A stretch of DNA of 34,070 nt from NCBI RefSeq assembly GCF_009711125.1, contig NZ_WMIB01000033.1, positions 1-34,070 of the forward strand, in the 5' to 3' direction. The DNA is from Metabacillus mangrovi (lineage in GTDB: Bacteria; Bacillota; Bacilli; Bacillales; Bacillaceae). How positions within the stretch are numbered: the first letter of the stretch is position 1; each line of letters begins with the position of its first letter. This document shows positions 24,266-32,133 of this stretch, piece by piece. The notes under the pieces are model-generated. The model had not been told where the DNA came from. It saw nothing but the letters and a program-made list of their open reading frames with translations, and did not search any database. The translations under genes and the position numbers were made by a program.

Positions 24266-25798
24266 ATGCGAGAAGCCATTTATTCTTACATTGAGGAATT
24301 AATCCAATACGGGCTTGAAAAAAAGCTGGTCTCAAAATGGGATGCCATAGTGGTAAGAAATAAGCTTTACGAAGCGCTGGATCTGCCTGGTGAGCAAACA
24401 GAGCCGGCCGCCGGTGCCATTCCGGAAACTCCTGTTCCTATTCTGGAAAAAATCCTGGACTGGGCAGCGCGGAACGGAAGACTCGAAGAAAATACCGTTA
24501 CGTACAGGGACTTGCTTGATACGAAACTGATGGGCTGCCTGACTCCGTCCCAGTCTGAAGTGATCCGCAGATTCCGTGAAACTGCAGCAAGAGACGGGAT
24601 CGAGGCTGCGACCGGGTCCTACTACCAGTTCTCACAAGATATTCATTACATCCGGACGGACCGGATTGCCAAAAACAAGCATTGGTATTCGGAAACCCCG
24701 TACGGAAAAATGGAGATTACCATCAATCTCTCTAAGCCCGAGAAGGATCCGAAGGCGATCGCGGCAGCGAGGCTTCTTTCTGCAAGCAGCTACCCGGAAT
24801 GCCTTTTGTGCAAGGAGAATGCAGGATATGCAGGAAGACTGAATCATCCTGCAAGGCAAAACCACCGGATTATCCCTGTCGCATTGAATGATGAAGAATG
24901 GTACCTCCAATATTCGCCTTATGTATATTACAATGAACATTCCATCATTCTGGCCGGTGACCATAAACCAATGAAAATCTCCAAGGAAACCTTTGTGCGC
25001 CTGCTTGATTTCACAGATGAGTACCCTCATTATTTCCTTGGGTCCAACGCTGACCTGCCGATCGTGGGCGGATCAATCCTGAGCCATGATCATTTTCAAG
25101 GCGGAAGGCACGATTTTCCGATGGCGAAAGCCGGAATCGAGCATTCCTTCACCTTCTCCGGGTATTCCGGCATAAAAGCAGGGATTGTGAAATGGCCGAT
25201 GTCCGTCATCCGCCTGCAGGGAACGGATAAAAGCGAGCTTGCGAGACTGGCAGACCACCTGCTTGGAGAATGGAGGGCCTATTCCGACCCGGCAGCGGAA
25301 ATTTCCGCAGCAAGCGGGGAGGAGCCTCATAATACGATCACGCCGATCGCGAGAAGAAGAGGCGGCATGTTTGAACTAGACCTTGTACTGCGCAATAACC
25401 GTACGAGCGAAACGCATCCGATGGGCATCTTCCATCCTCATTCAGAGGTTCATCATATTAAAAAAGAGAATATTGGTTTAATTGAAGTAATGGGCCTTGC
25501 TGTGCTGCCGGGCCGCCTGATCGAAGAAATGGAGCAGCTTGCTGCGATTCTTCCGTCCGAGCAGGCAGAAGAAGAGATCAATAAGGTTCCTGTTCTTGTG
25601 CAGCATGCAGAGTGGGCTTTGAACATAAAGGAACGAAGAACGGTTACTGAAGAGAATGCCTATTCAGTTCTTCAGGAAGAACTGGGAAAAATCTTTGCTG
25701 TCATATTGGAACATGCCGGTGTATTTAAACGAACGGAGGACGGAATGTCATCCTTCGCAGCGTTTTTGAAAACAGCAGGCGGAAACCCTGCAATATAA
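24266..25798 (+). CDS. galT: UDP-glucose--hexose-1-phosphate uridylyltransferase, class II
   Basis: A 510-residue GalT of the Firmicute class II family, distinct from the shorter zinc-containing E. coli type. Recognisable parts are the N-terminal IYSYIEELIQYGLEKKL, YSETPYGKMEITINLSKPEKDP, CLLCKENAGYAGR, the active-site VGGSILSHDHFQGGRH and RRGGMFELDLVLRNNRTSE. It exchanges UMP between UDP-glucose and galactose-1-phosphate. The start at 24266 has GGGAGGG 7 bp upstream; the frame extends back into galE but without signals. The next gene follows after 23 bp. Confidence 0.95.
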   Translation: MREAIYSYIEELIQYGLEKKLVSKWDAIVVRNKLYEALDLPGEQTEPAAGAIPETPVPILEKILDWAARNGRLEENTVTYRDLLDTKLMGCLTPSQSEVIRRFRETAARDGIEAATGSYYQFSQDIHYIRTDRIAKNKHWYSETPYGKMEITINLSKPEKDPKAIAAARLLSASSYPECLLCKENAGYAGRLNHPARQNHRIIPVALNDEEWYLQYSPYVYYNEHSIILAGDHKPMKISKETFVRLLDFTDEYPHYFLGSNADLPIVGGSILSHDHFQGGRHDFPMAKAGIEHSFTFSGYSGIKAGIVKWPMSVIRLQGTDKSELARLADHLLGEWRAYSDPAAEISAASGEEPHNTITPIARRRGGMFELDLVLRNNRTSETHPMGIFHPHSEVHHIKKENIGLIEVMGLAVLPGRLIEEMEQLAAILPSEQAEEEINKVPVLVQHAEWALNIKERRTVTEENAYSVLQEELGKIFAVILEHAGVFKRTEDGMSSFAAFLKTAGGNPAI

Positions 25799-25821
25799 AG
25801 TGTGGATTGGAGTGCTGAAGC

Positions 25822-27819
25822 ATGTATATCGGAGTTGATTATTACCCTGAGCAATGGCCTGAATCGAGATGGCCTGAAGATGTCAGACTGATGAAAGAGC
25901 TTGGAGTCAATGTCGTGCGTCTAGCTGAATTCGGCTGGCAGCTGATGGAGCCTCAGGAAGGGAAATATGACTTTTCCCTGTACGACCGGGCGATCAAGCT
26001 GCTGACAGAGAACGGGATCAAGATTGTACTCGGAACACCGACTGCAACCCCGCCGGCCTGGCTGATTCAAAAACATCCGGAGATTCTGCCGACAGATGAA
26101 AACGGCGTTCAGATCTCCTTTGGTGCAAGACGCCACTATACGGTAAACAGCAAGGTTTTCAGGGAGTACACTAAGAAAATCGTCACAGAGATGGCGAGCC
26201 ATTACGGGCAGCATCCGGATATCATCGGCTGGCAGACGGACAATGAGTACGGCCATGAAAAATCAGACAGAAGCTATGGGGAAGAAGACCGGGAAGCTTT
26301 CCAGGTATGGCTTCAAAAGAAATACGGCTCTCTTGAGCAGCTGAATAAAGAGTGGGGCACGGTATTTTGGAGCCAGACGTACACGGACTGGGCTCAAATT
26401 CCGGTACCTCGGAAAGTCTACCAGGAGCATAACCCAAGCATGCTGCTTGATTTTGACCGCTTTTGTGCAGATGCCTACACAAGCTACAACAGACTGCAGA
26501 CGGACTGTCTGAGGGCAAATATCCGCAGCGGCCAGTTCCTGACGCATAATTTCGTCTACACCGATCAAGCGATAAACCAATGGGATATGTCCGAGGATCT
26601 CGATTACGTAGCGTATGACAATTATCCGGTCTGGGGCGGGCTTGCAGAGCCGGTTTCTCCTTCGGCCATCGCGCATCAGCATGATTTGTGCCGGGGCACG
26701 AAAAATGGGAAAGGATACTGGGTCATGGAAGAGCTATCCGGTGCTCAAGGCTGGAGCAAGATCGGCTACCTCCCGCGTCCCGGCCATATTAAACTGTGGA
26801 CGTACCAGGCCATTTCAAGGGGAGCGGAAGCGATCGTCTACTTCAGATGGCGCGCCGCTCAATTCGGAACAGAAGAGTTTTGCCATGGGATTCTCGATCA
26901 CGACGGAATTCCGAAGCGCAAATACAATGAAGTGAAGGAAGTCATCAGCTCTCTAAAAGTACATGGTGACGACTGGATCGCTTCCAAGTTTGAAGCGCAG
27001 GCCGGTGTCTACTATGACCCTGAAAACGCATGGGCATGGAACATCCAGCCGCAGAGCAGTGCTTTCTCCCACCGTGCAGAGCTTCTGAGGCATTACGCAC
27101 CAGCCCATAAGCTGAATGTGGCAACGGATGCAGTAAACAGCCGCAGTGATCTCAGTGCGTATAAAGCAGTGATTGTCCCGATTTATTTTCTGGAAAGCCC
27201 TGAATTCACTGAAAAACTTAAAGCCTATGCACAAAATGGCGGCACCGTCGTCTTCAGCTACCGCTCCGGCGTAAAGAAACCGAACAACTTTGTAACAGGT
27301 GCCACCCTGCCGGGAGAGCTAACCGAGATGACCGGGATCCGCATCAACGAATACGAATCCCTGCAGACCGGCCAAAGCAACTCAACAGCAGGTACAGCCG
27401 GAAGCCTGAAGGGTCTTGAATCGTCAGCCGAAGTCTGGTGCGACCTGATTGAGCCGGTAACTGCAGAAGTGCTCGCTGAGTACCGAAACTGCTTCTATGA
27501 AGGGACAGCAGCGGTCACGAAGAACCAGTACGGAAAAGGAACCGTCTACTATATCGGAACTGCACTGGAAGAAGAGTTGCTGACCGCCCTTTATAAAGAA
27601 ATTTTCGCAGAAGCAGGCATCGAAACCGTTGAAACGGAAGAAGGCGTCGAAGCGGTTCGGCGCGGTCTGTTCCTGAGCATCATGAATCACACGGTCGGCC
27701 GCAGTGCATCAGTGACCCTTCCTGAGGGCGAGTGGATGGATTGTGCTTCCGGTCAAACCGTACAGAAAACCCTGCAGCTCGATGCACTTGGAGCAGTATT
27801 GCTGAAAAAAAGTAAATAA
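25822..27819 (+). CDS. Beta-galactosidase, glycoside hydrolase family 42
   Basis: A 665-residue GH42 enzyme without signal peptide, hence cytosolic. The (beta/alpha)8 domain opens with YIGVDYYPEQWPESRWPED. The acid/base is Glu142 in QTDNEYG; the nucleophile is about Glu303 in WVMEELSGAQGW. It is followed by the trimerisation domain (KVHGDDWIASKF onward, including VVFSYRSGVKKPNN) and a small C-terminal beta domain. Length is close to YesZ and GanA of B. subtilis; YesZ acts on rhamnogalacturonan fragments, GanA on galactooligosaccharides. Being the last gene of a Leloir operon, it most likely releases galactose from lactose or galactooligosaccharides taken up intact. Ribosome binding site GGAG is weak. 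Terminator at 27832. Confidence 0.95.
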   Translation: MYIGVDYYPEQWPESRWPEDVRLMKELGVNVVRLAEFGWQLMEPQEGKYDFSLYDRAIKLLTENGIKIVLGTPTATPPAWLIQKHPEILPTDENGVQISFGARRHYTVNSKVFREYTKKIVTEMASHYGQHPDIIGWQTDNEYGHEKSDRSYGEEDREAFQVWLQKKYGSLEQLNKEWGTVFWSQTYTDWAQIPVPRKVYQEHNPSMLLDFDRFCADAYTSYNRLQTDCLRANIRSGQFLTHNFVYTDQAINQWDMSEDLDYVAYDNYPVWGGLAEPVSPSAIAHQHDLCRGTKNGKGYWVMEELSGAQGWSKIGYLPRPGHIKLWTYQAISRGAEAIVYFRWRAAQFGTEEFCHGILDHDGIPKRKYNEVKEVISSLKVHGDDWIASKFEAQAGVYYDPENAWAWNIQPQSSAFSHRAELLRHYAPAHKLNVATDAVNSRSDLSAYKAVIVPIYFLESPEFTEKLKAYAQNGGTVVFSYRSGVKKPNNFVTGATLPGELTEMTGIRINEYESLQTGQSNSTAGTAGSLKGLESSAEVWCDLIEPVTAEVLAEYRNCFYEGTAAVTKNQYGKGTVYYIGTALEEELLTALYKEIFAEAGIETVETEEGVEAVRRGLFLSIMNHTVGRSASVTLPEGEWMDCASGQTVQKTLQLDALGAVLLKKSK

Positions 27820-27831
27820 TTTGGTATCAGG

Positions 27832-27867
27832 AACCCCTGGATGCATCGCATTCCAGGGGTTTTTTTC
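27832..27867 (+). terminator. Terminator of the gal/lac operon
   Basis: Stem AACCCCTGG (27832-27840) with CCAGGGGTT (27853-27861), followed by a T run. Confidence 0.9.
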
Positions 27868-28000
27868 TGTTAGCCGGTTAAGGTAAATGCAGTTCACCCA
27901 ATAAAAACCAGTAAACTAAGCACAAAGAATAGAAAATTGGGAGGATAAGGATTAAGGGGCAGGACTTTCGTACTTTTGTTTCAGAAACCAGAGAATAGGA

Positions 28001-28026
28001 GTTTAAAAGAAGTATTTATAAGGAAT
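28001..28026 (+). promoter_or_regulatory. Probable sigma-B promoter
   Basis: GTTTAA (28001-28006), a 14-bp spacer and AGGAAT (28021-28026), close to the general-stress consensus GTTTAA-N12..15-GGGWAW. It precedes a GlsB/YeaQ-type stress protein gene, which fits. Confidence 0.55.
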
Positions 28027-28062
28027 GTAAAGAGTATTAAAACCTAAAGGAGTGTCGAAAAA

Positions 28063-28335
28063 ATGAACTTTTTAATTTCAATTTTAGTAGCATTAGTAAT
28101 TGGCTGGGTTGGCGATATGCTTGTTAAAGGGTCAATGCCAGGAGGAATTATAGGATCCATCATTGCAGGTTTTGCAGGTGCATGGCTCGGACACGGACTG
28201 TTCGGAACATGGGGACCTAAAATTCAAGAATTTGCAATTATCCCGGCAATTATCGGAGCTGCAATCGTAGTATTCATCGTACAGCTTGTTATGAAAAAAA
28301 TGGGCGGTTCAAAGAACAGAGCTGCACACCGCTAA
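28063..28335 (+). CDS. GlsB/YeaQ/YmgE-family (UPF0410) stress membrane protein
   Basis: A 90-residue, Gly/Ile/Ala-rich membrane protein with three hydrophobic segments (about residues 2-18, 27-47 and 55-78) and a basic tail. LVIGWVGDMLVKGSMPGGII and GFAGAWLGHGLFG are the family signature. Members such as B. subtilis YwzA and YdaS are general-stress proteins of unknown mechanism; YwzA would be the nearest by my memory of its genome position. The strong AAAGGAG site and the sigma-B-like promoter at 28001 support expression in stress. Terminator at 28369. Confidence 0.88.
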   Translation: MNFLISILVALVIGWVGDMLVKGSMPGGIIGSIIAGFAGAWLGHGLFGTWGPKIQEFAIIPAIIGAAIVVFIVQLVMKKMGGSKNRAAHR

Positions 28336-28368
28336 GGGGCAGCTGAATAGCCTGCATAAAGAAATGAG

Positions 28369-28398
28369 AGACTAACCCGGAAAGGGTTAGTCTTTTTT
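28369..28398 (+). terminator. Terminator of the UPF0410 gene
   Basis: Perfect 10-bp stem AGACTAACCC / GGGTTAGTCT with a 5-nt loop and a T run. Confidence 0.9.
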
Positions 28399-28463
28399 GT
28401 GTTCAGGACATTATTAAAGGATCAGTGTTAACGATTGATCTACGTCCATCTTTAGCAGATGTG

Positions 28464-28787
28464 TTAGGTGTTCTGCCTTGCCAGAATCACAATCCGCCCA
28501 TTTGCCAGCTCTTCTTCATATTTGAGCGCTTCATTCTGGCTCATACCGAGTCCGGCCATCTTGGAGGTCAGCTCCTCAGTCCGTGAACGGAAGGCGTTGG
28601 CGAGAGTGTTGAACAGGCCGGTATCAATGGTATCCATTTTAGCGGCATCCGTTTTTTCTGTTAAATGCTCCGATCTTTCTTTATCCTGGGCGAACAGAAA
28701 AATTGAGTTCTTGCTGATTCCCTGGTTTTCAAGCTCTTCTATTTTCTCCTGGGCCTGAACGCCGTTCTCTACAACAAATGCTTTCAT
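28464..28787 (-). CDS. YflT-like general stress protein 17M domain protein
   Basis: A 107-residue soluble protein of the general stress protein 17M (YflT) family. The first half is a beta-alpha unit (MKAFVVENGVQAQEKIEELE, then SKNSIFLFAQDKER). The second half contains the typical LANAFRSRTEELTSKMAGLG and ALKYEEELANGRIVILA. The molecular role is unknown; YflT of B. subtilis is induced by heat and general stress. The start at 28787 has GGGAGTGAG upstream, and a sigma-B-like promoter lies at 28823-28849. A paralogue lies 2 kb away at 30471. Confidence 0.82.
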   Translation of the reverse strand: MKAFVVENGVQAQEKIEELENQGISKNSIFLFAQDKERSEHLTEKTDAAKMDTIDTGLFNTLANAFRSRTEELTSKMAGLGMSQNEALKYEEELANGRIVILARQNT

Positions 28788-28822
28788 TTTACTCACTCCC
28801 AAAATCAATTTAATAGATACCT

Positions 28823-28849
28823 TTACCCGTTAGCCGCCGCTTTAAAAAC
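28823..28849 (-). promoter_or_regulatory. Probable sigma-B promoter of the first YflT-like gene
   Basis: On the minus strand GTTTTT, a 15-bp spacer and GGGTAA, similar to the sigma-B consensus, 36 bp before the start codon. Confidence 0.5.
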
Positions 28850-28925
28850 CAGCCTGCTCAAAGGTGCGGTTGAACAGGATTTGTGATTTAATAAAACTAA
28901 GAAACCGTAAGTGAGGGATCACAGA

Positions 28926-29741
28926 ATGAAAATCTCTGTCGTCATTACAACGTACAACCGGCTATGGGCGCTTGCAGAGCTGATCGAGTGCCTCGTAAGG
29001 CAGACGTTAAAGCCGCATGAGGTCATCATTGTGAATGATGCAGGAGAACGGGTGGACAGACTGCAGGAAATGTATGCGGACCTGCCGATCCAAATCCACC
29101 ACCTGACTGAAAACAGTGGCCATGTGGCGGCGCGCAATCTAGGAGTTAGCAAGGCAACAGGCGAAGCGATCATGCTTTGCGACGATGATGACCTGCTGAT
29201 GCCATCCCATCTTGAGAGGATGGCAAGAGCGCTGGACCGTGCCGATCTCGTTTATTCAGATGCAGAAATCGTCCATTTTAAATGGCAGCGGTTTATCCGC
29301 TTTCCTCAGGAGAGAAGACTGTTTGCCTACCAGTTTGATCCTCAGAATATGAAGAGATTTTCCACTTACGTTCCGTCCGGCAGCCTTTACAAAAGAGACC
29401 TGCATGATAAAATCGGTGATTTTGATGCAGAAGTCCATAATTACTGGGATTGGGATTTTATCCTCCGGGTAATGAAAAATCATACAGTGAAAAGAGTTCC
29501 TGTAGCGGGTGTCATCTACTCCTTCGGCCAGGATAACCAGTCGGCAGAGCTGAACAGTGTCAGACAGGGATTCCTGAACATTCTGGCTGACAAACACCAG
29601 CTGGGGGAGCTTGAGACGAAGAATTTTTATACGCTTCTGGAAGAACCGGAAATCAAAAGCCTCGAATCCTCCAGCAAAATCATCTGGGATGGAATGCCGA
29701 TTGTTTCCAGGCTCGCACAGGAAAACTCACTGACTAAGTAA
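28926..29741 (+). CDS. ywdF: Glycosyltransferase family 2 protein (YwdF-like)
   Basis: A 271-residue GT-A fold glycosyltransferase. It opens with ISVVITTYNRLWALAELIEC, has the nucleotide site VIIVNDAG, the metal-binding acidic motif MLCDDDDLLMPSHLERM (residues about 85-101) and the acceptor-side NYWDWDFILRVM. No membrane helix is present. The acceptor is unknown. It precedes ung by 17 bp, the same order as ywdF-ung in B. subtilis, which supports the symbol. The start at 28926 has GAGGG 8 bp upstream; a GTG at 28911 overlaps that site. Confidence 0.82.
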   Translation: MKISVVITTYNRLWALAELIECLVRQTLKPHEVIIVNDAGERVDRLQEMYADLPIQIHHLTENSGHVAARNLGVSKATGEAIMLCDDDDLLMPSHLERMARALDRADLVYSDAEIVHFKWQRFIRFPQERRLFAYQFDPQNMKRFSTYVPSGSLYKRDLHDKIGDFDAEVHNYWDWDFILRVMKNHTVKRVPVAGVIYSFGQDNQSAELNSVRQGFLNILADKHQLGELETKNFYTLLEEPEIKSLESSSKIIWDGMPIVSRLAQENSLTK

Positions 29742-29758
29742 ATACAGGAGTGAGAGCT

Positions 29759-30430
29759 TTGAAGCAGCTGATCAACAACGACTGGTGGGACGAACTGGAG
29801 CACGAATTTAATGAAGACTACTACACAAAACTTCGGGAGAAGCTGAAAGAAGAGTACGAAAATGGGACCGTTTACCCCGGTCCCTATGAGCTCTTCAATG
29901 CAATGCAGCTTACCCCCTTCAGTAAAGTGAGGGCCGTTATCCTTGGGCAGGATCCATATCATGGTCCGGGCCAGGCTAATGGTTTGAGTTTTTCTGTAAA
30001 AGAGGGAGTCCGGAAGCCTCCTTCTTTGAAAAACATTTTCAAAGAGTTAGCAGAGGATATTGAATGCCCAGAGCCTGACCACGGCTCCCTGGTAAAGTGG
30101 GCAGAAGAGGGAGTACTGCTACTGAACACCGTCCTGTCTGTCCGCAAAGGGGAAGCCAATTCCCATAAAGGATTGGGCTGGGAACGGTTCACAGACCAGG
30201 TGATCCGGAGTCTGAATGATAAAGAAGAACCGGTCGTATTTATTTTGTGGGGCAAGCATGCTCAGGCAAAAAAAGAACTCATTGATGTGGACAAGCACAT
30301 CATCATCGAATCGCCTCACCCCAGTCCATTTTCCGCAAACCGCGGTTTTTTCGGAAGCCGGCCTTTCTCCAAAACGAATCAGTACTTGAGAGAAAAAGGC
30401 CTGAAAGAGATTGACTGGTGCATAAAATAG
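29759..30430 (+). CDS. ung: Uracil-DNA glycosylase
   Basis: A 223-residue family 1 uracil-DNA glycosylase that starts base excision repair of deaminated cytosine. The water-activating loop is GQDPYHGPGQANGLSFSV with Asp65; NTVLSVRKGEANSHKGLGWE and the DNA-intercalating HPSPFSANRGFFGSRPFS follow, and it ends in IDWCIK as in B. subtilis Ung. The start is taken as TTG at 29759, giving MKQLI like the known enzyme, with AGGAG 8 bp upstream; the GTG at 29750 is adjacent to that site and too close. Operon with ywdF. Confidence 0.96.
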   Translation: MKQLINNDWWDELEHEFNEDYYTKLREKLKEEYENGTVYPGPYELFNAMQLTPFSKVRAVILGQDPYHGPGQANGLSFSVKEGVRKPPSLKNIFKELAEDIECPEPDHGSLVKWAEEGVLLLNTVLSVRKGEANSHKGLGWERFTDQVIRSLNDKEEPVVFILWGKHAQAKKELIDVDKHIIIESPHPSPFSANRGFFGSRPFSKTNQYLREKGLKEIDWCIK

Positions 30431-30460
30431 AAAAAAGCCGGCTGATCAGCCGGCTTTTTT
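30431..30460. terminator. Bidirectional terminator after ung
   Basis: A perfect 30-bp palindrome: A6, GCCGGCTGATCAGCCGGC, T6. It serves ung and the convergent YflT-like gene. Confidence 0.92.
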
Positions 30461-30470
30461 GAATCTTATT

Positions 30471-30818
30471 TTATACGAGTGATTTCGCACGCTCATGATC
30501 TGTTACAATCAGAAGAATTTTCCCCTGATCCAATTTTTCTTCATAAGCATCTGCTTCTGCTTCAGAGAATCCAACCTCCTGAAGCTTCGCGCGAAGTTCG
30601 TCCCCTTTTTTGCTGAACATGTTGCCCACAGCTTCTCCAAGACCCATTTCAGCCAAACCGATCGTGTTCGCATCCGCATTGTTCGCTACACGGTTCGTAC
30701 GGTCATCATCATGAGAAAGCACATAAAGGTCTTTTGGATTCACACCTTGTCCTTTAAGCTCCATTACATCATTTTTCAACGTTTCGTCATTTGTATATTC
30801 CTTAACGATTGGTTTCAT
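30471..30818 (-). CDS. YflT-like general stress protein 17M domain protein, second copy
   Basis: A 115-residue paralogue of the protein at 28464, from the same family: MKPIVKEYTNDETLKNDVME, YVLSHDDDRTNRVANNADAN, then GEAVGNMFSKKGDELRAKLQ and YEEKLDQGKILLIVTD. It is more acidic in the middle (DADANTIG region) than the first copy. Function unknown. The start at 30818 has AGGAGG 9 bp upstream; the ten-residue basic extension in the frame before it overlaps that site. A clear sigma-B box was not found upstream. Confidence 0.8.
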   Translation of the reverse strand: MKPIVKEYTNDETLKNDVMELKGQGVNPKDLYVLSHDDDRTNRVANNADANTIGLAEMGLGEAVGNMFSKKGDELRAKLQEVGFSEAEADAYEEKLDQGKILLIVTDHERAKSLV

Positions 30819-31047
30819 TCTTCTTCGCCTCCTGGTTTCATTGTCCACTATTCATTTAGCACGATTACGGCAATTCAAAACCTCTCAATCCTTTTTTAGT
30901 TCTTTCGTCCTGTTTGTTTGCTGGAAAAGCGAACCCCTTGTAATCCATCAGAAGATGCTGTACTATATGGGAACTGGCTGCTTTGTTCGTAATGATAATA
31001 AAGTTTTAACCTTTAAGCTGTAATAGGGAGTTTTACATCGAGCGAGG
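30819..31047. other. Intergenic region, nothing recognised
   Basis: These 229 bp hold the upstream region of the YflT-like gene and AT-rich sequence. No supported coding frame or structured element was found. Confidence 0.5.
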
Positions 31048-31210
31048 ATGATAAGCCTTCGTCTACAAGACAAGGAGGACATCATCTACCGTCTCTGCGA
31101 ACACCCACTTGGAGAAGTGGTGGTTTAAAACTTTCTTATAATGAGTTACGGCAACAGCGGCTGTATATTTTTCAATCAGAACCGGCTCCTCCTGGGAGCT
31201 GGTTTTTTTA
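31048..31210 (+). ncRNA. Candidate small transcript with mini-ORF and terminator
   Basis: A plus-strand terminator (31180-31210: AACCGGCTCC, TCCT loop, GGGAGCTGGTT, seven T) has no known gene before it: the nearest plus gene, ung, already ends in its own terminator 720 bp upstream. A frame at 31048-31128 with GCGAGG before its ATG would give a 26-residue peptide (MISLRLQDKEDIIYRLCEHP and six more). A hairpin (CCACTT/AAGTGG type) covers its end. The 5-prime end is unknown. It could be an sRNA, a leader or a small peptide gene. Confidence 0.35.
31180..31210 (+). terminator. Orphan rho-independent terminator
   Basis: AACCGGCTCC pairs with GGAGCTGGTT (one G-T pair) around a short loop, followed by seven T residues. 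Confidence 0.75.
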
Positions 31211-31360
31211 ATGGACAGCGGGCTTTTTAAGACTGATCCACATCTGCTTGGATGGGCTGGACCGGTATCATGTAATTTGGCTGCCAATCGTATGACTGGC
31301 GGGAAATAAGCCAGTATTCACTCCGGTCAGAAAATCGCGGATGTATTGAGTTTTTGACTG

Positions 31361-31565
31361 ATCCGATATATATGGAAAATTCGACCGATATATGAAAAGA
31401 TTGACCGATATATGAAATTGACGCCGATATAACAAAAAATGACCGATATATGGAATTTAGGGCTGATCTATCAACATCTTGGCCGTTGGAATGAGCGCTC
31501 AATAAATCAAAATTTTAACTGATAGATGAAATTTACCACTGATTGATTAAAATTTATGCCGTTTA
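31361..31565 (+). repeat. Approximately 20 bp periodic repeat array 4
   Basis: CCGATA or its variants CTGATC, CCGTTG, CTGATA, CTGATT and CCGTTT begin at 31363, 31385, 31405, 31424, 31443, 31463, 31483, 31519, 31539 and 31559. Spacings are 19-22 bp, with one gap of 36. The best units read GACCGATATATGAAAAGATT. The array decays from left to right, with faint units to about 31650. No gene lies between 31129 and 31812; the frames here have no ribosome binding site. Confidence 0.8.
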
Positions 31566-31812
31566 CGATCGATCTATCACAATTCCGGCTAAAATTGGAA
31601 ATTACAGGATCTATTAAGAATGTACCTGTCGAAATTACGGGCTGTATATCAAAACTTTGGTCAAGATAGGAAAAAGCACGCCAATCTGCCGGTTTTCGGG
31701 TAATGGCGGCTTCTGCATATTCCACCGGGCGCCGGAACGCGGATGGTATTCGTCAAAAATTCCAGTTTCATGATAAAATAAACGAATTGAGAAGTAATAA
31801 AGGAGACTTGCT

Positions 31813-32112
31813 ATGGATATATCCATTCGTCAGCTGCTGAGCAAAATGGAAGCAGAGCTTGAGCAGGCGCGCAGAACGGAATCGGACCATGTGATACGTG
31901 AAAAGCTGCTCGTCATCAAAACTCTTTGCGACCTCGTTCTCGACCAGGAGCCAAACCGTGAACCCGCTCCGTTAAAGAAAGCAGCACAAAACGGAATTGA
32001 TCAATATGAACTTCAGAAAATGATGGGCGCGTCTAAACCCGTTCCGTCCAAACCGGCAGAAGACCGGTTGAAAGAGGATGGAGCAAACGGTGACTCTCTC
32101 TTCGATTTTTAA
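31813..32112 (+). CDS. ywdI: YwdI-family protein
   Basis: A 99-residue soluble protein. The N-terminal half is helical (DISIRQLLSKMEAELEQARR, then VIREKLLVIKTLCDLVLDQE), the C-terminal half Pro/Ala-rich and low-complexity, ending GDSLFDF. It resembles B. subtilis YwdI at the start (MxISIxxxxxKxxxEL) and is followed by ywdJ and ywdK as there. Function unknown. The AAAGGAG site lies 7 bp before ATG. It precedes ywdJ by 21 bp and is probably co-transcribed. Confidence 0.75.
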   Translation: MDISIRQLLSKMEAELEQARRTESDHVIREKLLVIKTLCDLVLDQEPNREPAPLKKAAQNGIDQYELQKMMGASKPVPSKPAEDRLKEDGANGDSLFDF

Positions 32113-32133
32113 GTGTCAATTGGAGGATGAAAT

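Noticed and set aside
31063-31826. Several minus-strand frames of 60-90 codons before ywdI
   Set aside because: They cover the periodic array, lack ribosome binding sites and show no family features.
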